Shown here: positions 37,825 to 46,989 of the stretch, piece after piece | How positions within the stretch are numbered: the first letter of the stretch is position 1 | Layout of the letters: each line of letters starts with the position of its first letter | Source of the DNA: Mycolicibacterium arenosum | Lineage (GTDB): Bacteria > Actinomycetota > Actinomycetes > Mycobacteriales > Mycobacteriaceae | Direction of reading: 5' to 3' | Assembly: GCF_024320865.1 (NCBI RefSeq) | Contig: NZ_JANDBD010000005.1 | Span: forward strand, 357,948 to 421,947 | Length of the DNA stretch: 64,000 nt | Made by a program: the position numbers and the translations under genes | The notes under the pieces: generated by a model | Database searches by the model: none | What the model saw: the letters and a program-made list of their open reading frames with translations, nothing else | What the model was told of the DNA's origin: nothing

Positions 37825-38433
37825 GTGGCCACCGCCGACGTCCGTCCCGCGACCCGTGCCGACATTCCCGCGCTGTCCGTCACGCTGGGGAAGGCGTTCT
37901 TCGACGACCCCGTGATGATGTGGCTGCTGCCCGACGACGATGTCCGACGACGCAAGCTGCACAAGCTGTTCGCGTCGATCACGCGCTACCACCACCTGTC
38001 CCGCGGCGGGGTGGAGGTCGCCACCGGGGGGCAGGACATCGGTGCCGCGGCGCTCTGGGATCCGCCGGGGGAGTGGAAGCAGACCCGCGCCGAGGAACTT
38101 CGGGCGATGCCGGGCCTGCTGCTCACCTTCGGCAGCGCGCTGGGCCGCGGGCTGGCGGTCACCGAGATGATGAAGAAGGCGCACCCCGAGGAGCCGCACT
38201 GGTACCTGGCGGTCATCGGCAGTGATCCCGCCGTGCGCGGCAAGGGTTTCGGCAACGCGCTCATGCGCTCGCGGCTGGATCGGTGTGACGCCGAGTACGC
38301 GCCCGCGTACCTCGAGTCGAGCAAGCCCGAGAACGTGCCGTACTACGAGCGGTTCGGCTTCGAGGTCACCGGTGAGTTCACCCTGCCCGACGGCGGCCCC
38401 CCGCTGATTCCGATGTGGCGCACGCCGCGGTAG
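37825..38433 (+). CDS. GNAT family N-acetyltransferase
   Basis: About 202 residues. The GNAT core is VRPATRADIPALSVTLGKAF, AVIGSDPAVRGKGFGNALM (motif A, RGKGFG) and YYERFGFEVTGEF at the C-terminus. The GTG at 37825 has GAAGG nearby and fits the homology start; an in-frame start at 37780 would add 15 unsupported residues. The substrate is unknown. It is a single gene between the CBS protein and the convergent secreted peptide gene. Confidence 0.87.
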   Translation: MATADVRPATRADIPALSVTLGKAFFDDPVMMWLLPDDDVRRRKLHKLFASITRYHHLSRGGVEVATGGQDIGAAALWDPPGEWKQTRAEELRAMPGLLLTFGSALGRGLAVTEMMKKAHPEEPHWYLAVIGSDPAVRGKGFGNALMRSRLDRCDAEYAPAYLESSKPENVPYYERFGFEVTGEFTLPDGGPPLIPMWRTPR

Positions 38434-38455
38434 CTCGCCGCGGCGTGCGCGCGCG

Positions 38456-38749
38456 TCAGACGCAGACGACGAACACGCAGAAGCCGCCCTGCGGCTCCCA
38501 TCCGCCGTTCCATCCGCCGGGGATCGGTCCGCCGCCGTTCCAGCCGTTGTTGTTCCAGCCGTTGTTCCACCCGGGGCCGTTGTTCCAGTTCGGCGGCGGC
38601 GGCGGGGGCGGGCCCCAGCCGGGGTGCTCGGCGATGGGGCCTGCGACCTGAGGTGCGGCGATCGCGACACCGGCGCCGAGACCGACTGCGCCCAAGGCGA
38701 GACCGCCGGAGATGGCGATGGCGGCGATGGTGTTCCTGGTTCTCGTCAT
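38456..38749 (-). CDS. Small secreted Trp/Asn/Gly/Pro-rich protein
   Basis: 97 residues. The signal peptide is clear (basic MTRTRN, hydrophobic AIAISGGLALGAVGLGAG, cleavage near AIAAP). The mature ~65 residues are low complexity: a run of seven prolines, then repeated W-N-N-G units. It ends FCVFVVCV with two Cys. Similar short exported mycobacterial proteins have no known function. No operon partner; its start is 127 bp from the PemK gene end. Confidence 0.8.
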   Translation of the reverse strand: MTRTRNTIAAIAISGGLALGAVGLGAGVAIAAPQVAGPIAEHPGWGPPPPPPPNWNNGPGWNNGWNNNGWNGGGPIPGGWNGGWEPQGGFCVFVVCV

Positions 38750-38876
38750 TGTCGATCAACTCCCTACGTTTCGTACGTTCTGCGTTTCGATGCGGCCGTA
38801 CCAGAACCATATTGCTTAGCTATGTTAAGCACCAGCTGTGCAGGTCATGGGGATGGGATAGGAACCCGCGGGAGAA

Positions 38877-39506
38877 TCAGCGCCAGGAGTACTCGGCGCG
38901 CAGTCGGGCTGCGACGATCTCGAACGTCGCGCGGTCCAGGATCGCGCCCTCGCGGCGGATGCCCTCCTCAGGGACGTCGAGCACGCGATCGAGCCGAACC
39001 CAGCTGGTCCGCCCCTCGTAATCCCAGTCGCCGGTACCGATGCGCACCCAGTCGCGGTCCTCGGCGTGCCGGTCCTGACTGGACAGCATGAGACCGAGCA
39101 GCGTGCTGGAGTCGCGGCCCACGACCAGCACCGGGCGATCCTTGCCGCGCGACGGGTCCTCCTCGTAGACGACCCAGGTCCACACGACCTCGCCCGGATC
39201 GGCGCGGCCGTCCAGGTCGGGCGAGTAGACGATGCGGCGGGCGCGGTGCGCGGTCGGCACGCTGTTGGCGGTGACGGGCCGGCCGGCCGCGATCGCCGGA
39301 CGCGGCTCCGCGGCGACCCCGGCCAGGGCCGACAGGCCCGCGTCGATGCCGAGCTTGATGCCCTGCTGGATGGTGCGCGGCAGGGTCTCGGGCTTCTGCA
39401 ACTGGCGAACGAGCTTCGGCGCTTCCGTGAACACGATCTGCTCGGTGCTCTTCAGAAAACGCTGGAAGGTGCTCCACTGCGATGCCATCGCGTCGAGCAT
39501 AGGCAC
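38877..39506 (-). CDS. PemK/MazF-like family protein
   Basis: 209-residue protein. The N-terminal ~70 residues are a helical, hydrophobic-rich extension ([20 protein letters not shown]). The C-terminal ~130 residues contain a PemK/MazF-like fold: [28 protein letters not shown], with the RPVLVVG signature and later SSQDRH. No antitoxin gene adjoins it, and orthologues sit beside lepA across mycobacteria, so a housekeeping role is as likely as a toxin. The GTG at 39506 has GGAGGAG 7 bases upstream; ATGs at 39500 and 39488 are alternatives. Confidence 0.8.
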   Translation of the reverse strand: MPMLDAMASQWSTFQRFLKSTEQIVFTEAPKLVRQLQKPETLPRTIQQGIKLGIDAGLSALAGVAAEPRPAIAAGRPVTANSVPTAHRARRIVYSPDLDGRADPGEVVWTWVVYEEDPSRGKDRPVLVVGRDSSTLLGLMLSSQDRHAEDRDWVRIGTGDWDYEGRTSWVRLDRVLDVPEEGIRREGAILDRATFEIVAARLRAEYSWR

Positions 39507-39510
39507 GATT

Positions 39511-41418
39511 GTGCTCCTCCGAGGGTTGGTCGATACCCTGGTAACGCTCGCCACGTGCAACGACCAGGAGATTCCCATCAGCAGCTTCGCCGACAAGACG
39601 TTCACTGCGCCGGCGCAGATTCGGAACTTCTGCATCATCGCGCACATCGACCACGGCAAGTCCACGCTGGCCGACCGCATGCTGGGGATCACCGGCGTGG
39701 TGGCCGACCGCGACATGCGGGCCCAGTACCTGGACCGGATGGACATCGAGCGCGAGCGCGGCATCACCATCAAGGCGCAGAACGTGCGCCTGCCGTGGGA
39801 GGTCGACGGCGAACAGTTCGTCCTGCACCTGATCGACACCCCCGGCCACGTCGACTTCACCTACGAGGTGTCTCGCGCGCTGGAGGCCTGCGAGGGCGCG
39901 GTGCTGCTCGTCGACGCCGCTCAGGGCATCGAGGCGCAGACGCTGGCGAACCTGTACCTGGCGCTCGACCGGGACCTCACGATCATCCCGGTGCTCAACA
40001 AGATCGACCTGCCCGCCGCCGACCCGGATCGGTACGCGGGCGAGATCGCCCACATCATCGGCTGCGAACCGGAGGACGTGCTGCGGGTGTCGGGCAAGAC
40101 GGGCGTCGGCGTCCGCGAACTGCTCGACGAGGTGGTCCGGCTGATCCCGGCGCCGGTCGGCGACGCCGACGCGCCCGCACGGGCGATGATCTTCGACTCC
40201 GTCTACGACATCTACCGCGGCGTGGTGACCTACGTCCGCGTGGTCGACGGCAAGCTCAATCCCCGCGAGAAGATCAAGATGATGTCGACCGGGACGACCC
40301 ACGAGCTGCTCGAGGTCGGCATCGTCTCGCCGGAACCCAAGGCCACCGAAGGGCTCGGGGTCGGCGAGGTGGGCTATCTCATCACCGGCGTCAAGGACGT
40401 CCGGCAGTCCAAGGTCGGTGACACGGTGACGACGGCGCGCAACGGCGCCACCCAGGCGCTGACCGGATACCGCGAACCGAAGCCGATGGTCTACTCGGGG
40501 CTGTATCCGGTCGACGGATCGGACTACCCGAACCTGCGCGACGCGCTGGAACGCCTACAGCTCAACGACGCCGCCCTGACCTGGGAACCGGAGACGTCGG
40601 TGGCGCTGGGGTTCGGCTTCCGCTGCGGGTTCCTCGGCCTGCTGCACATGGAGATCACCCGCGAGCGCCTCGAGCGCGAGTTCGACCTCGACCTGATCTC
40701 GACGGCGCCCAACGTCGTGTACCGGGTGGTGAAGGACGACGGTACGGAGATCGTCGTGACGAACCCCTCGGACTGGCAAGAAGGCAAGGTGCGCTCGGTC
40801 TTCGAGCCGATCGTCAAGACGACGGTCATCGCACCGAGCGAGTTCATCGGCACGATCATGGAGCTGTGCCAGTCGCGCCGCGGCGAGCTCGGCGGTATGG
40901 ACTACCTGTCGCCCGAGCGGGTGGAGCTGCGCTACACGATGCCGTTGGGCGAGATCATCTTCGACTTCTTCGACTCGCTGAAGTCGCGCACGCGCGGCTA
41001 CGCCAGCCTCGACTACGAGGAGGCCGGTGAGCAGGAGGCCGATCTGGTGAAGGTCGACATCCTGCTGCAGGGGGAGCCGGTCGACGCCTTCAGCGCCATC
41101 GTCCACAAGGACTCCGCCGCCGCCTACGGCAACAAGATGACCACCAAGCTCAAGGAGCTCATTCCGCGGCAGCAGTTCGAGGTACCGGTGCAGGCGGCGA
41201 TCGGGTCGAGAATCATTGCGCGCGAGAACATCCGGGCCATCCGCAAGGACGTGCTCTCCAAGTGCTACGGCGGTGACATCACCCGCAAGCGCAAGCTGCT
41301 GGAGAAGCAGAAGGAGGGCAAGAAGCGGATGAAGACCATCGGACGGGTCGAGGTGCCGCAGGAGGCCTTCGTCGCGGCGCTGTCCGCCGACGCCGCCAGC
41401 GACAAGCCGAAGAAGTAG
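39511..41418 (+). CDS. lepA: Elongation factor 4 (LepA)
   Basis: Ribosomal GTPase that affects elongation and initiation. The 635-residue reading has the G1 motif [16 protein letters not shown]2/G3 ERGITIKAQ and DTPGHVDF, and G4 NKID. The LepA-specific C-terminal end is [21 protein letters not shown]. The core begins [20 protein letters not shown]; the extension before it is ~25 residues and the start is uncertain. The GTG at 39511 lacks a ribosome-binding site and a TTG at 39526 is possible. The gene diverges from the PemK-like gene, with the two start codons only 4 bp apart. Confidence 0.95.
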   Translation: MLLRGLVDTLVTLATCNDQEIPISSFADKTFTAPAQIRNFCIIAHIDHGKSTLADRMLGITGVVADRDMRAQYLDRMDIERERGITIKAQNVRLPWEVDGEQFVLHLIDTPGHVDFTYEVSRALEACEGAVLLVDAAQGIEAQTLANLYLALDRDLTIIPVLNKIDLPAADPDRYAGEIAHIIGCEPEDVLRVSGKTGVGVRELLDEVVRLIPAPVGDADAPARAMIFDSVYDIYRGVVTYVRVVDGKLNPREKIKMMSTGTTHELLEVGIVSPEPKATEGLGVGEVGYLITGVKDVRQSKVGDTVTTARNGATQALTGYREPKPMVYSGLYPVDGSDYPNLRDALERLQLNDAALTWEPETSVALGFGFRCGFLGLLHMEITRERLEREFDLDLISTAPNVVYRVVKDDGTEIVVTNPSDWQEGKVRSVFEPIVKTTVIAPSEFIGTIMELCQSRRGELGGMDYLSPERVELRYTMPLGEIIFDFFDSLKSRTRGYASLDYEEAGEQEADLVKVDILLQGEPVDAFSAIVHKDSAAAYGNKMTTKLKELIPRQQFEVPVQAAIGSRIIARENIRAIRKDVLSKCYGGDITRKRKLLEKQKEGKKRMKTIGRVEVPQEAFVAALSADAASDKPKK

Positions 41419-41420
41419 CC

Positions 41421-42137
41421 GTGCGCTCCGCCGCTGTCGTCGCGGCGACGCTTATGCCGATTCTCATCGCGGGCTGCGGTCACGTGGTCGCCGGCGTGCC
41501 GCGCCCCGCCGCCGCGGCGGTCGAGTTGCTGCCGACCGAGGCCGAACTTACCGACGCGGTCGGAAACGGGTTGAGCACGTTCGACTTTCAGCCCTTCGTC
41601 GGCGGGCTCGAGATCATGCCCGACGGCTTCCGCGACGACGCCGACGCGACGCCGTTCCGCTGCATCGGCGTCACGGAGACGATGCTGCGCGCGACCTACG
41701 AGGGCGCCGACGTCGTCGAGGCGGCCCGGCAGAGCTACTTCACCCTGGCCGAGGGTGCCGACGTGACCGGCGCGGACGCGGCGGCGGTGCGCTTCGGTTC
41801 GGCGGCCGCCGCGCAGGATCGCTTCGCCGCCTTCACCGAGCAGTGGCGCGACTGCGACGGGCAGGCCGTCGTCAAGCACCTTCGCGGGGCTTCGGACACC
41901 GACGTCGACGCGGCCATCGGTGACGTGGTCGCCGAGGACGGCTTACTCTCCGCCGCGGTCGTCACCCGGCAGGGGTCCGATGCGCCGCAGCAGCACTATC
42001 TGCGGGCCGTCGCGGTGCGCGAGGCGACGATCGTGGAGGTGTCGCTCGCCGTGGCGCAGGTCGACCCCTCGGGATCGGACGACCGAGCGGAGCGAGCGGC
42101 CGCCGTCATGTTGAACAAGGTCGGCACGGAGCACTGA
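41421..42137 (+). CDS. PknH-like sensor domain lipoprotein (LppR-like)
   Basis: 238 residues. The lipobox is LIAGC with the Cys near residue 19, so the protein is anchored to the outer face of the membrane. The mature part resembles the extracellular PknH-type sensor domain (ELTDAVGNGL; FRCIGVTETMLRATYEG; FTEQWRDCDGQAVVKH), with paired Cys typical of the disulfides. GTG start 3 bases after the lepA stop. Function is unknown; in M. tuberculosis lppR follows lepA. Confidence 0.85.
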   Translation: MRSAAVVAATLMPILIAGCGHVVAGVPRPAAAAVELLPTEAELTDAVGNGLSTFDFQPFVGGLEIMPDGFRDDADATPFRCIGVTETMLRATYEGADVVEAARQSYFTLAEGADVTGADAAAVRFGSAAAAQDRFAAFTEQWRDCDGQAVVKHLRGASDTDVDAAIGDVVAEDGLLSAAVVTRQGSDAPQQHYLRAVAVREATIVEVSLAVAQVDPSGSDDRAERAAAVMLNKVGTEH

Positions 42138-42159
42138 CGTCGTCGTAGAGTCTGTCTCG

Positions 42160-42864
42160 ATGAGGACGCTGCGGGCAGTGGTGAGCGGCATGGTGGTGGC
42201 CGCTCTGCTCCTGCTGACCGGGTGCACCGGCGTCGTGACGGGTACGGCGCAGCGACCCGCGGGCGCGGTGCCCGATGACCTTCCGCCGCTGCGCGAATCG
42301 CAGCTCGAACCACTGCTGCTGAGTGTCGACGACCTCAACGAGATGGTGAACTCGCTGACCATGGTGCTGGTGAGCGACGTCGAGGAACTGCAGGACAACG
42401 CGCACGTCGTCTCCGATCCCGACTGCCTCGGCTCCATCTACTCCGCCGAGAAGGACGTCTACGGAACCGGCTCGACCGCGGTGCGCGACCAGGTGATCCG
42501 TGAACCCGGTGACGACAACGAGCACTGGGCCGAGCAGACGCTGGTGTTGTACCCGTCCGCTGCCGAGGCACGTGACATCGTCGGTGAGTCCGAGTCGAAA
42601 TGGACTGAGTGCGGCGGATTCTCGGTCGCGGTCGACGATCCGCAGGGCAGCTACATCTGGCAGGTCGAGGACGCCCGATCCGAAGGTGACGTCATCACGC
42701 AGGTGGTGGCCCAGGAGGATGCCGACGGATGGGACTGCCAGCACGCCATGACGAGCGTGTCGAACCTCGTCGTCGAGACGAGGGCGTGTGCGTTCGGGAT
42801 CGGCGACGACGCGGAGAAGATGGCGGCGGAGATCGTCGATCGGGCCGCGAAGGCCGCGAAGTAA
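42160..42864 (+). CDS. PknH-like sensor domain lipoprotein
   Basis: 234 residues. The signal peptide ends with the lipobox LLTGC (Cys about 22). The mature domain repeats the sensor-domain pattern of the preceding gene (LLSVDDLNEMVN; SDPDCLGSIYSAE; ESKWTECGGFSV; DWGCQ-like GWDCQHAM; ETRACAFGIGDDAEKMA) with four conserved Cys. It lies 22 bp after its paralogue, suggesting a tandem duplication that has diverged widely. Ligand unknown. Confidence 0.87.
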   Translation: MRTLRAVVSGMVVAALLLLTGCTGVVTGTAQRPAGAVPDDLPPLRESQLEPLLLSVDDLNEMVNSLTMVLVSDVEELQDNAHVVSDPDCLGSIYSAEKDVYGTGSTAVRDQVIREPGDDNEHWAEQTLVLYPSAAEARDIVGESESKWTECGGFSVAVDDPQGSYIWQVEDARSEGDVITQVVAQEDADGWDCQHAMTSVSNLVVETRACAFGIGDDAEKMAAEIVDRAAKAAK

Positions 42865-42927
42865 CACGTTCGAACCATCCTGAGCGCAAGCCTTCTCCCG
42901 CCCGTGCCGCGGCGACACCCTGGACGG

Positions 42928-43140
42928 GTGACCTCACTCGATGAGCTGGCGCCGCCGGCGCTGGCCGACGTTCGACCCGGCACGAGGTGGCCGTGGCTGG
43001 CGCTGGCCGCCGGTGCGGTGATCGTCACCGTCGGTGGCTTCGCGTTCACGCCGGCGCAACCGGCGCCGCGCCCCGCCGGCGATCAGCCACCTTCGAGCGC
43101 CGCGGCGCGCGGCGTAGCGACTTCTGCTGTAGGGCTGTGA
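42928..43140 (+). CDS. Small single-pass membrane protein, hypothetical
   Basis: 70 residues from a GTG: VTSLDELAPPALADVRPG, then one clear transmembrane helix (WLALAAGAVIVTVGGFAF), then a Pro/Ala-rich tail. I do not recognise it. Codon use has the strong GC3 bias of its neighbours, which supports coding, but there is no good ribosome-binding site. It could be a leaderless small gene or a chance ORF. Confidence 0.4.
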   Translation: MTSLDELAPPALADVRPGTRWPWLALAAGAVIVTVGGFAFTPAQPAPRPAGDQPPSSAAARGVATSAVGL

Positions 43141-43235
43141 ATCGGCACACGGCCTGCCGCCGTCCAGCAGAACTCGGTGCATTCGTCGCCGGTTTCCGCG
43201 TGGGGGTTGTTGGTCGGCGGGACCGCTGAGACCGT

Positions 43236-45257
43236 TTACATCGGGGCGTTGGCCGGCTGGAACACGCCCGCGCCGTCGGACTCCTCCTCGGCGCGGATGA
43301 CGTGCACGACGGCGTTGATCTGCGCCAGATGCGTGAACGCCTGCGGGAAGTTGCCGAGATGACGACCGGTCCGCGGCTCGATCTCCTCGGCGTAGAGGTG
43401 CAGTGGGCTCGCGAACGACAGCAGCCGCTCACAGAGGTGCTTGGCCCGGCTCACCTCGCCGATCTCGACCAGTGCCGACACCAGCCAGAACGAGCAGATC
43501 GTGAAGGAGCCCTCCTCGCCGGACAGTCCGTCGTCGGTCTCCTCGACGCGGTACCGCAGCACCAGACCGTCCTCGGTGAGTTCGTCGGCGATGGCGAGCA
43601 CCGTCGCGCGCACGCGCGGGTCGTCCGGCGGCAGGAAACGGGTCAGCACCACCAGGAGCAGCGACGCGTCGAGCGCGTCGTCGCCGTAGCGCTGAGTCAG
43701 CACGCCGCGCGCGTCCACCCCGTGGGCCAGGATGTCGGCCTTGATGTCCTCGGCGACCTGACGCCACTGCTGTGCGTAGCTCTTCTCGCCTTGCAGCTCA
43801 GCGAGTTTCGAGCCGCGGTCCAGGGCCACCCAGCACATCACCTTGCTCGACGTGAAGTGCTGCGGGTCGCCGCGCACCTCCCAGATGCCGCGGTCGGGCT
43901 CGCGCCAGTGCTTGATCGCCTCCTCCACCTGGCGCTTGAGCACCGGCCAGAGGGCTTCGGGGATCTGCTCGCGCGACTTCGCGTGCAGGTACACCGAATC
44001 GAGCATCGTGCCCCAGATGTCGTTCTGCACCTGGTTGTAGGCGCCGTTGCCGATGCGCACCGGCCGGGAGTTGTCGTAGCCCGAGAGGTGGTTCAACTCC
44101 TCCTCGACCAGGCTGCGCTCGCCGCCGACGCCGTACATCACCTGCAGCGGGTGCTTCTCGCCGTTGTTGGCGCCCGACACGTCGGCGATGAACGAGAAGA
44201 AGTCGTCCGCCTCCCGGTCGAGGCCGAGGGTGTACAGCCCCCACAGAGCGAACGTCGAGTCACGCACCCACGCATAGCGGTAGTCCCAATTCCGTTCTCC
44301 CTGAGGGGTTTCCGGTAGTGAGGTGGTGCTGGCCGCGAGCAGGGCGCCGGTCGGGGAGTAGGTGAGGCCCTTCAGCGTGAGTGCGCTGCGCTGCAGGTAC
44401 GACCGCCAGGGGTGGTCCGGGAAGTCGCCGACGTTGATCCACTGACGCCAGGCCTCGCTGGTCTTCCACATCTTGTCGGTGGCCTCGTCGAACGTCTGCG
44501 GGGCGGGGTGGCCCGACCAGCTCAGCGCGACGAAGACGTTGTCGCCCTCGGTGAGCCGAGTGCGGGCGCGGGCCTCGCGACCCTCCAGGCCGATGCGCAG
44601 GTTGGTCGTCAGCCGCAGCGTGGGATGCGCCTCGGGGTCCTTGGTGGCGCGCGCGATCGCCTCGCCGTAGGCCGCCGCCGAGTACTCCCACGTCGCGGTG
44701 TCCCGGTGGTAGTCGAACGACGGCTCGCAGTTCATCACCAGTTCGACGACCCCGCTGACGCAGCGCACGGTGCGCAGCAGGATGTGCTCGGCGTCCCAGT
44801 CCATCGGGGTGCGGCGGTGCGTGCGCGACCGCGTTTCGAGATCGTGCCAGGGCCCCATCACCAGCGCGTCGCGCACGATCAGCCAGCCCGTGTGGGTCTG
44901 CCAGGTGGTCTCCATGATCAGGCTGCCCGGCAGGTAGCGCCGGGCGGCGGGCACCGTGACCCCGTACGGGCTCAGCCGGAAGTGGCCCGCGCTGCGGTCG
45001 AGGATGGCGCCGAACACGCTGGGGGAGTCGGGCCGCGGCACGCACAGCCACTCGACGGACCCGGCCGCCGAGATGAGGCACGTGTTCTCGCAGTCGGACA
45101 GGAACGCGTAGTCCGCGATCGGCGGGAATGGATTGCGCAGCGACCCGGTCGCCGCGTACGGCACCGGTTCCGTCACCGTGAAGGGCGCCTCGGGTTCGCG
45201 CTGGGCACCGTTGGTGCCGTCGGTGCTTCCAGTGGGCTCACTGTGCTGCAAAACCAT
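43236..45257 (-). CDS. GH15 glucoamylase-like enzyme, probable trehalase
   Basis: 673 residues: an N-terminal beta-sandwich (about 30-260, IADYAFLSDCENTCLISAAG) and an (alpha/alpha)6 barrel. Active-site-type segments are GERNWDYRYAWVRDSTFALWGL, YGVGGERSLVEEELNHLSGY, DRGIWEVRGDPQHFTSSKVM and DDGLSGEEGSFTICSFWLV, containing the catalytic Glu residues of GH15. The mycobacterial orthologue (Rv2402) has been shown to hydrolyse trehalose. ATG at 45257; one 6 bp upstream is also possible. Encoded convergently to the + strand lipoprotein genes. Confidence 0.9.
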   Translation of the reverse strand: MVLQHSEPTGSTDGTNGAQREPEAPFTVTEPVPYAATGSLRNPFPPIADYAFLSDCENTCLISAAGSVEWLCVPRPDSPSVFGAILDRSAGHFRLSPYGVTVPAARRYLPGSLIMETTWQTHTGWLIVRDALVMGPWHDLETRSRTHRRTPMDWDAEHILLRTVRCVSGVVELVMNCEPSFDYHRDTATWEYSAAAYGEAIARATKDPEAHPTLRLTTNLRIGLEGREARARTRLTEGDNVFVALSWSGHPAPQTFDEATDKMWKTSEAWRQWINVGDFPDHPWRSYLQRSALTLKGLTYSPTGALLAASTTSLPETPQGERNWDYRYAWVRDSTFALWGLYTLGLDREADDFFSFIADVSGANNGEKHPLQVMYGVGGERSLVEEELNHLSGYDNSRPVRIGNGAYNQVQNDIWGTMLDSVYLHAKSREQIPEALWPVLKRQVEEAIKHWREPDRGIWEVRGDPQHFTSSKVMCWVALDRGSKLAELQGEKSYAQQWRQVAEDIKADILAHGVDARGVLTQRYGDDALDASLLLVVLTRFLPPDDPRVRATVLAIADELTEDGLVLRYRVEETDDGLSGEEGSFTICSFWLVSALVEIGEVSRAKHLCERLLSFASPLHLYAEEIEPRTGRHLGNFPQAFTHLAQINAVVHVIRAEEESDGAGVFQPANAPM

Positions 45258-45321
45258 TGGCACATCATCGACCGCGGATGCACTTGCCGTCCACTCATTG
45301 ACGGCAACCGTTACCTGGTCG

Positions 45322-46560
45322 TCAACGCCGCGCCCACTCCGGTGCGTGCTCCGGCAGCGGGCCGATGGCGACGCCGTAGGCGGCCACCCTGCGCAGCACC
45401 GGGAAGCGGTTGGCGATCCGGATCGCAGGCGGGGTGTCGCGGGCCGCCTGCGCGTTGCCGATCGCGCCCGCGATGGCGCGGTCCTGAACCGTCCGCTGCA
45501 CGCGCTGAATCAGCGCGGCGGGGAGCCAGCGACGGACCTGCACGCGAGCCAGTTCGCGGGTGGTGACGGTGCCGCTCTTCAGCGGTCCGGCCAGAATGCG
45601 TGCTGCGGCAACGGCGTCGGCGATCGCCAGGTTGATGCCCACCCCGCCGATCGGGGACATCGCGTGCGCCGCGTCGCCGATGAGCAGCAGGCCGTCGACG
45701 TACCACCGACGCAGTCGATCCAGTTGCACGTCAAGCAGTTTCACGTCGTCGAACGACTCGAGCGCAGCGGTCCGGTCGGCGATCCACGGCACCAGCGCTG
45801 AGAGCCCGCGGCGCAGTGAGTCGATTCCCTCGGCGCGCAGCGCGGCGTCGGTGCCCTTGCGGATGAGGTAGGCGCATTGGAAGTAGTCGCCGCGGTCGAT
45901 GAGCGCACACCCGTGGCCGTCGGCGAACCTCCCGTTGAGGCCCGACGGGTCGTCCTCGTAACGCGGCAGCCGAAACCACCACACGTCCATCGGTGCGCCG
46001 AAACCGCGCGGCACCAACCCCGCGGCCGCCCGCAGTGTCGATGCCCGGCCGTCACAGGCGACCACCAGGTCGGCCGCCATGTCGCGTTCGGCCCCGTCGG
46101 CGCCGCGGTAGCGCACGCCCGTCACGCGGCCGTCGGTCCGGATGGGGGCGAGGACCTCGGTACTGCGCATCAGCCGGAAGCCGGGTTCGGTGCGCGCTGC
46201 CGTGGCGAGCAGTTCGAGGAAGTCCCACTGCGGCACCAGGGCGATGTGCTTGTGCGGGCCCGGCAGGTGGGTGAGATCCATGGTCAGTGTGGTGTCGGCG
46301 ATCGCCAGGTTCACGCTCTCGACCATGCGATGCGGCAGTGCCGCGAACGCGTCGCCCAGGCCCAGCTCGTCGAGCAGTCGCAGCGTGCTGGCGTGCACGG
46401 TGTCGCCGCGGAAGTCGCGCAGGAAGTCGGCGTGCTTCTCCATCACCGTCACATCGACGCCATCGCGGGCCAGCAGCAGAGCGAGCATCATCCCCGCAGG
46501 TCCACCGCCCGCGATGAGGCAGGTCGTCGCCGTCGGCACCGGCGCTTCCGGGGTAGCCAC
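45322..46560 (-). CDS. FAD-dependent monooxygenase (PheA/UbiH-like)
   Basis: 412-residue flavoprotein. It has the Rossmann CLIAGGGPAGMMLALLLARD, the DG motif VVACDGRASTLR, and the second FAD motif GDAAHAMSPIGGVGINLAIAD. This is the class A aromatic hydroxylase family, but the substrate is unknown and some members are not hydroxylases. The GTG at 46560 fits the family start; longer in-frame readings run across the neighbouring small membrane protein genes and were rejected. It reads in the opposite direction to those genes, with 18 bp between starts. Confidence 0.9.
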   Translation of the reverse strand: MATPEAPVPTATTCLIAGGGPAGMMLALLLARDGVDVTVMEKHADFLRDFRGDTVHASTLRLLDELGLGDAFAALPHRMVESVNLAIADTTLTMDLTHLPGPHKHIALVPQWDFLELLATAARTEPGFRLMRSTEVLAPIRTDGRVTGVRYRGADGAERDMAADLVVACDGRASTLRAAAGLVPRGFGAPMDVWWFRLPRYEDDPSGLNGRFADGHGCALIDRGDYFQCAYLIRKGTDAALRAEGIDSLRRGLSALVPWIADRTAALESFDDVKLLDVQLDRLRRWYVDGLLLIGDAAHAMSPIGGVGINLAIADAVAAARILAGPLKSGTVTTRELARVQVRRWLPAALIQRVQRTVQDRAIAGAIGNAQAARDTPPAIRIANRFPVLRRVAAYGVAIGPLPEHAPEWARR

Positions 46561-46578
46561 GGCATAGATCGTAGGGTG

Positions 46579-46779
46579 ATGGTGATGAGCGGCATCCTGA
46601 ATTGGTGGGACGGCGTCGAACTCTGGTTGTCGGGGCTCGGCTTCGTCGCGCAGACGGCCATCGTCATGCCGGTCGTGCTGGTGCTCGCCTACGGCGCCGC
46701 AGTGCTCCTCGACGGGGCGCTCGGTAACGGCATCCAACTGCTGCACCGCGTCCGGCACGACGACGAAGACGCGCGGTGA
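46579..46779 (+). CDS. Small membrane protein, 66 residues
   Basis: Starts MVMSGILNWWDGVELWLSGL, then a transmembrane segment (FVAQTAIVMPVVLVLAYGAA) and an amphipathic/acidic end (HRVRHDDEDAR). GTAGGGTG lies before the ATG. Small conserved membrane proteins sit here in other mycobacteria (Rv2401A, from memory). The stop overlaps the start of an even smaller membrane ORF by 4 bp. It diverges from the flavoprotein gene. Function unknown. Confidence 0.65.
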   Translation: MVMSGILNWWDGVELWLSGLGFVAQTAIVMPVVLVLAYGAAVLLDGALGNGIQLLHRVRHDDEDAR

Positions 46780-46862
46780 CCGGCATGCCGCGGTCGCGAG
46801 TGACACTGATTCTGGTCGCGCTGGTGGTCTTCGTCGTGGTCATGTGGCTGGTCGCCCGCTGA
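46776..46862 (+). CDS. 28-residue single-helix membrane microprotein
   Basis: VTGMPRSRVTLILVALVVFV followed by VVMWLVAR and TGA. The GTG overlaps the preceding TGA (GTGA), the usual sign of translational coupling in this genome. A basic N-terminus followed by an unbroken hydrophobic helix makes a credible tiny membrane protein. I know of no family for it. Expression data or conservation in relatives would be needed to raise confidence. Confidence 0.5.
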   Translation: MTGMPRSRVTLILVALVVFVVVMWLVAR

Positions 46863-46883
46863 TCGGCGTTCGATCCGCTCTGT

Positions 46884-46889
46884 TATTCT
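46884..46889 (+). promoter_or_regulatory. -10 element for a leaderless cysteine-rich uORF
   Basis: TATTCT fits the mycobacterial TANNNT -10. The next ATG is 7 bases after the hexamer, so transcription would start at or next to the A of that ATG, giving a leaderless mRNA. No convincing -35 is visible, which is common in mycobacteria. Confidence 0.6.
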
Positions 46890-46896
46890 TCGCGCC

Positions 46897-46989
46897 ATGC
46901 ACTCCGCAGCCGGCAGCACCGAGAGCCATGTCCTGGCTCTCATCGCCGTCGGACCCTGCGCTGTTGCAGACGTCGACTGTTGTCGCTGA
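46897..46989 (+). CDS. Cysteine-rich leader peptide (uORF) of the sulfate transporter operon
   Basis: A 30-residue ORF that begins MHSAAGSTESHVLALIAVG and ends PCAVADVDCCR then TGA. It holds three Cys, two adjacent close to the end. Mycobacterial sulfur genes are known to be preceded by leaderless ORFs with Cys runs that act by cysteine-responsive attenuation: when Cys-tRNA is scarce, ribosomes stall at the Cys codons and the downstream gene's ribosome-binding site is freed. The position upstream of subI, the TATTCT promoter and the terminal CC fit this precisely. Confidence 0.8.
   Translation: MHSAAGSTESHVLALIAVGPCAVADVDCCR

Noticed and set aside
38814..38830. GCTTA...TAAGC inverted repeat upstream of the small secreted protein gene
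   Set aside because: Arms are only 5 bp and the position relative to a promoter is unclear; too weak to call an operator.
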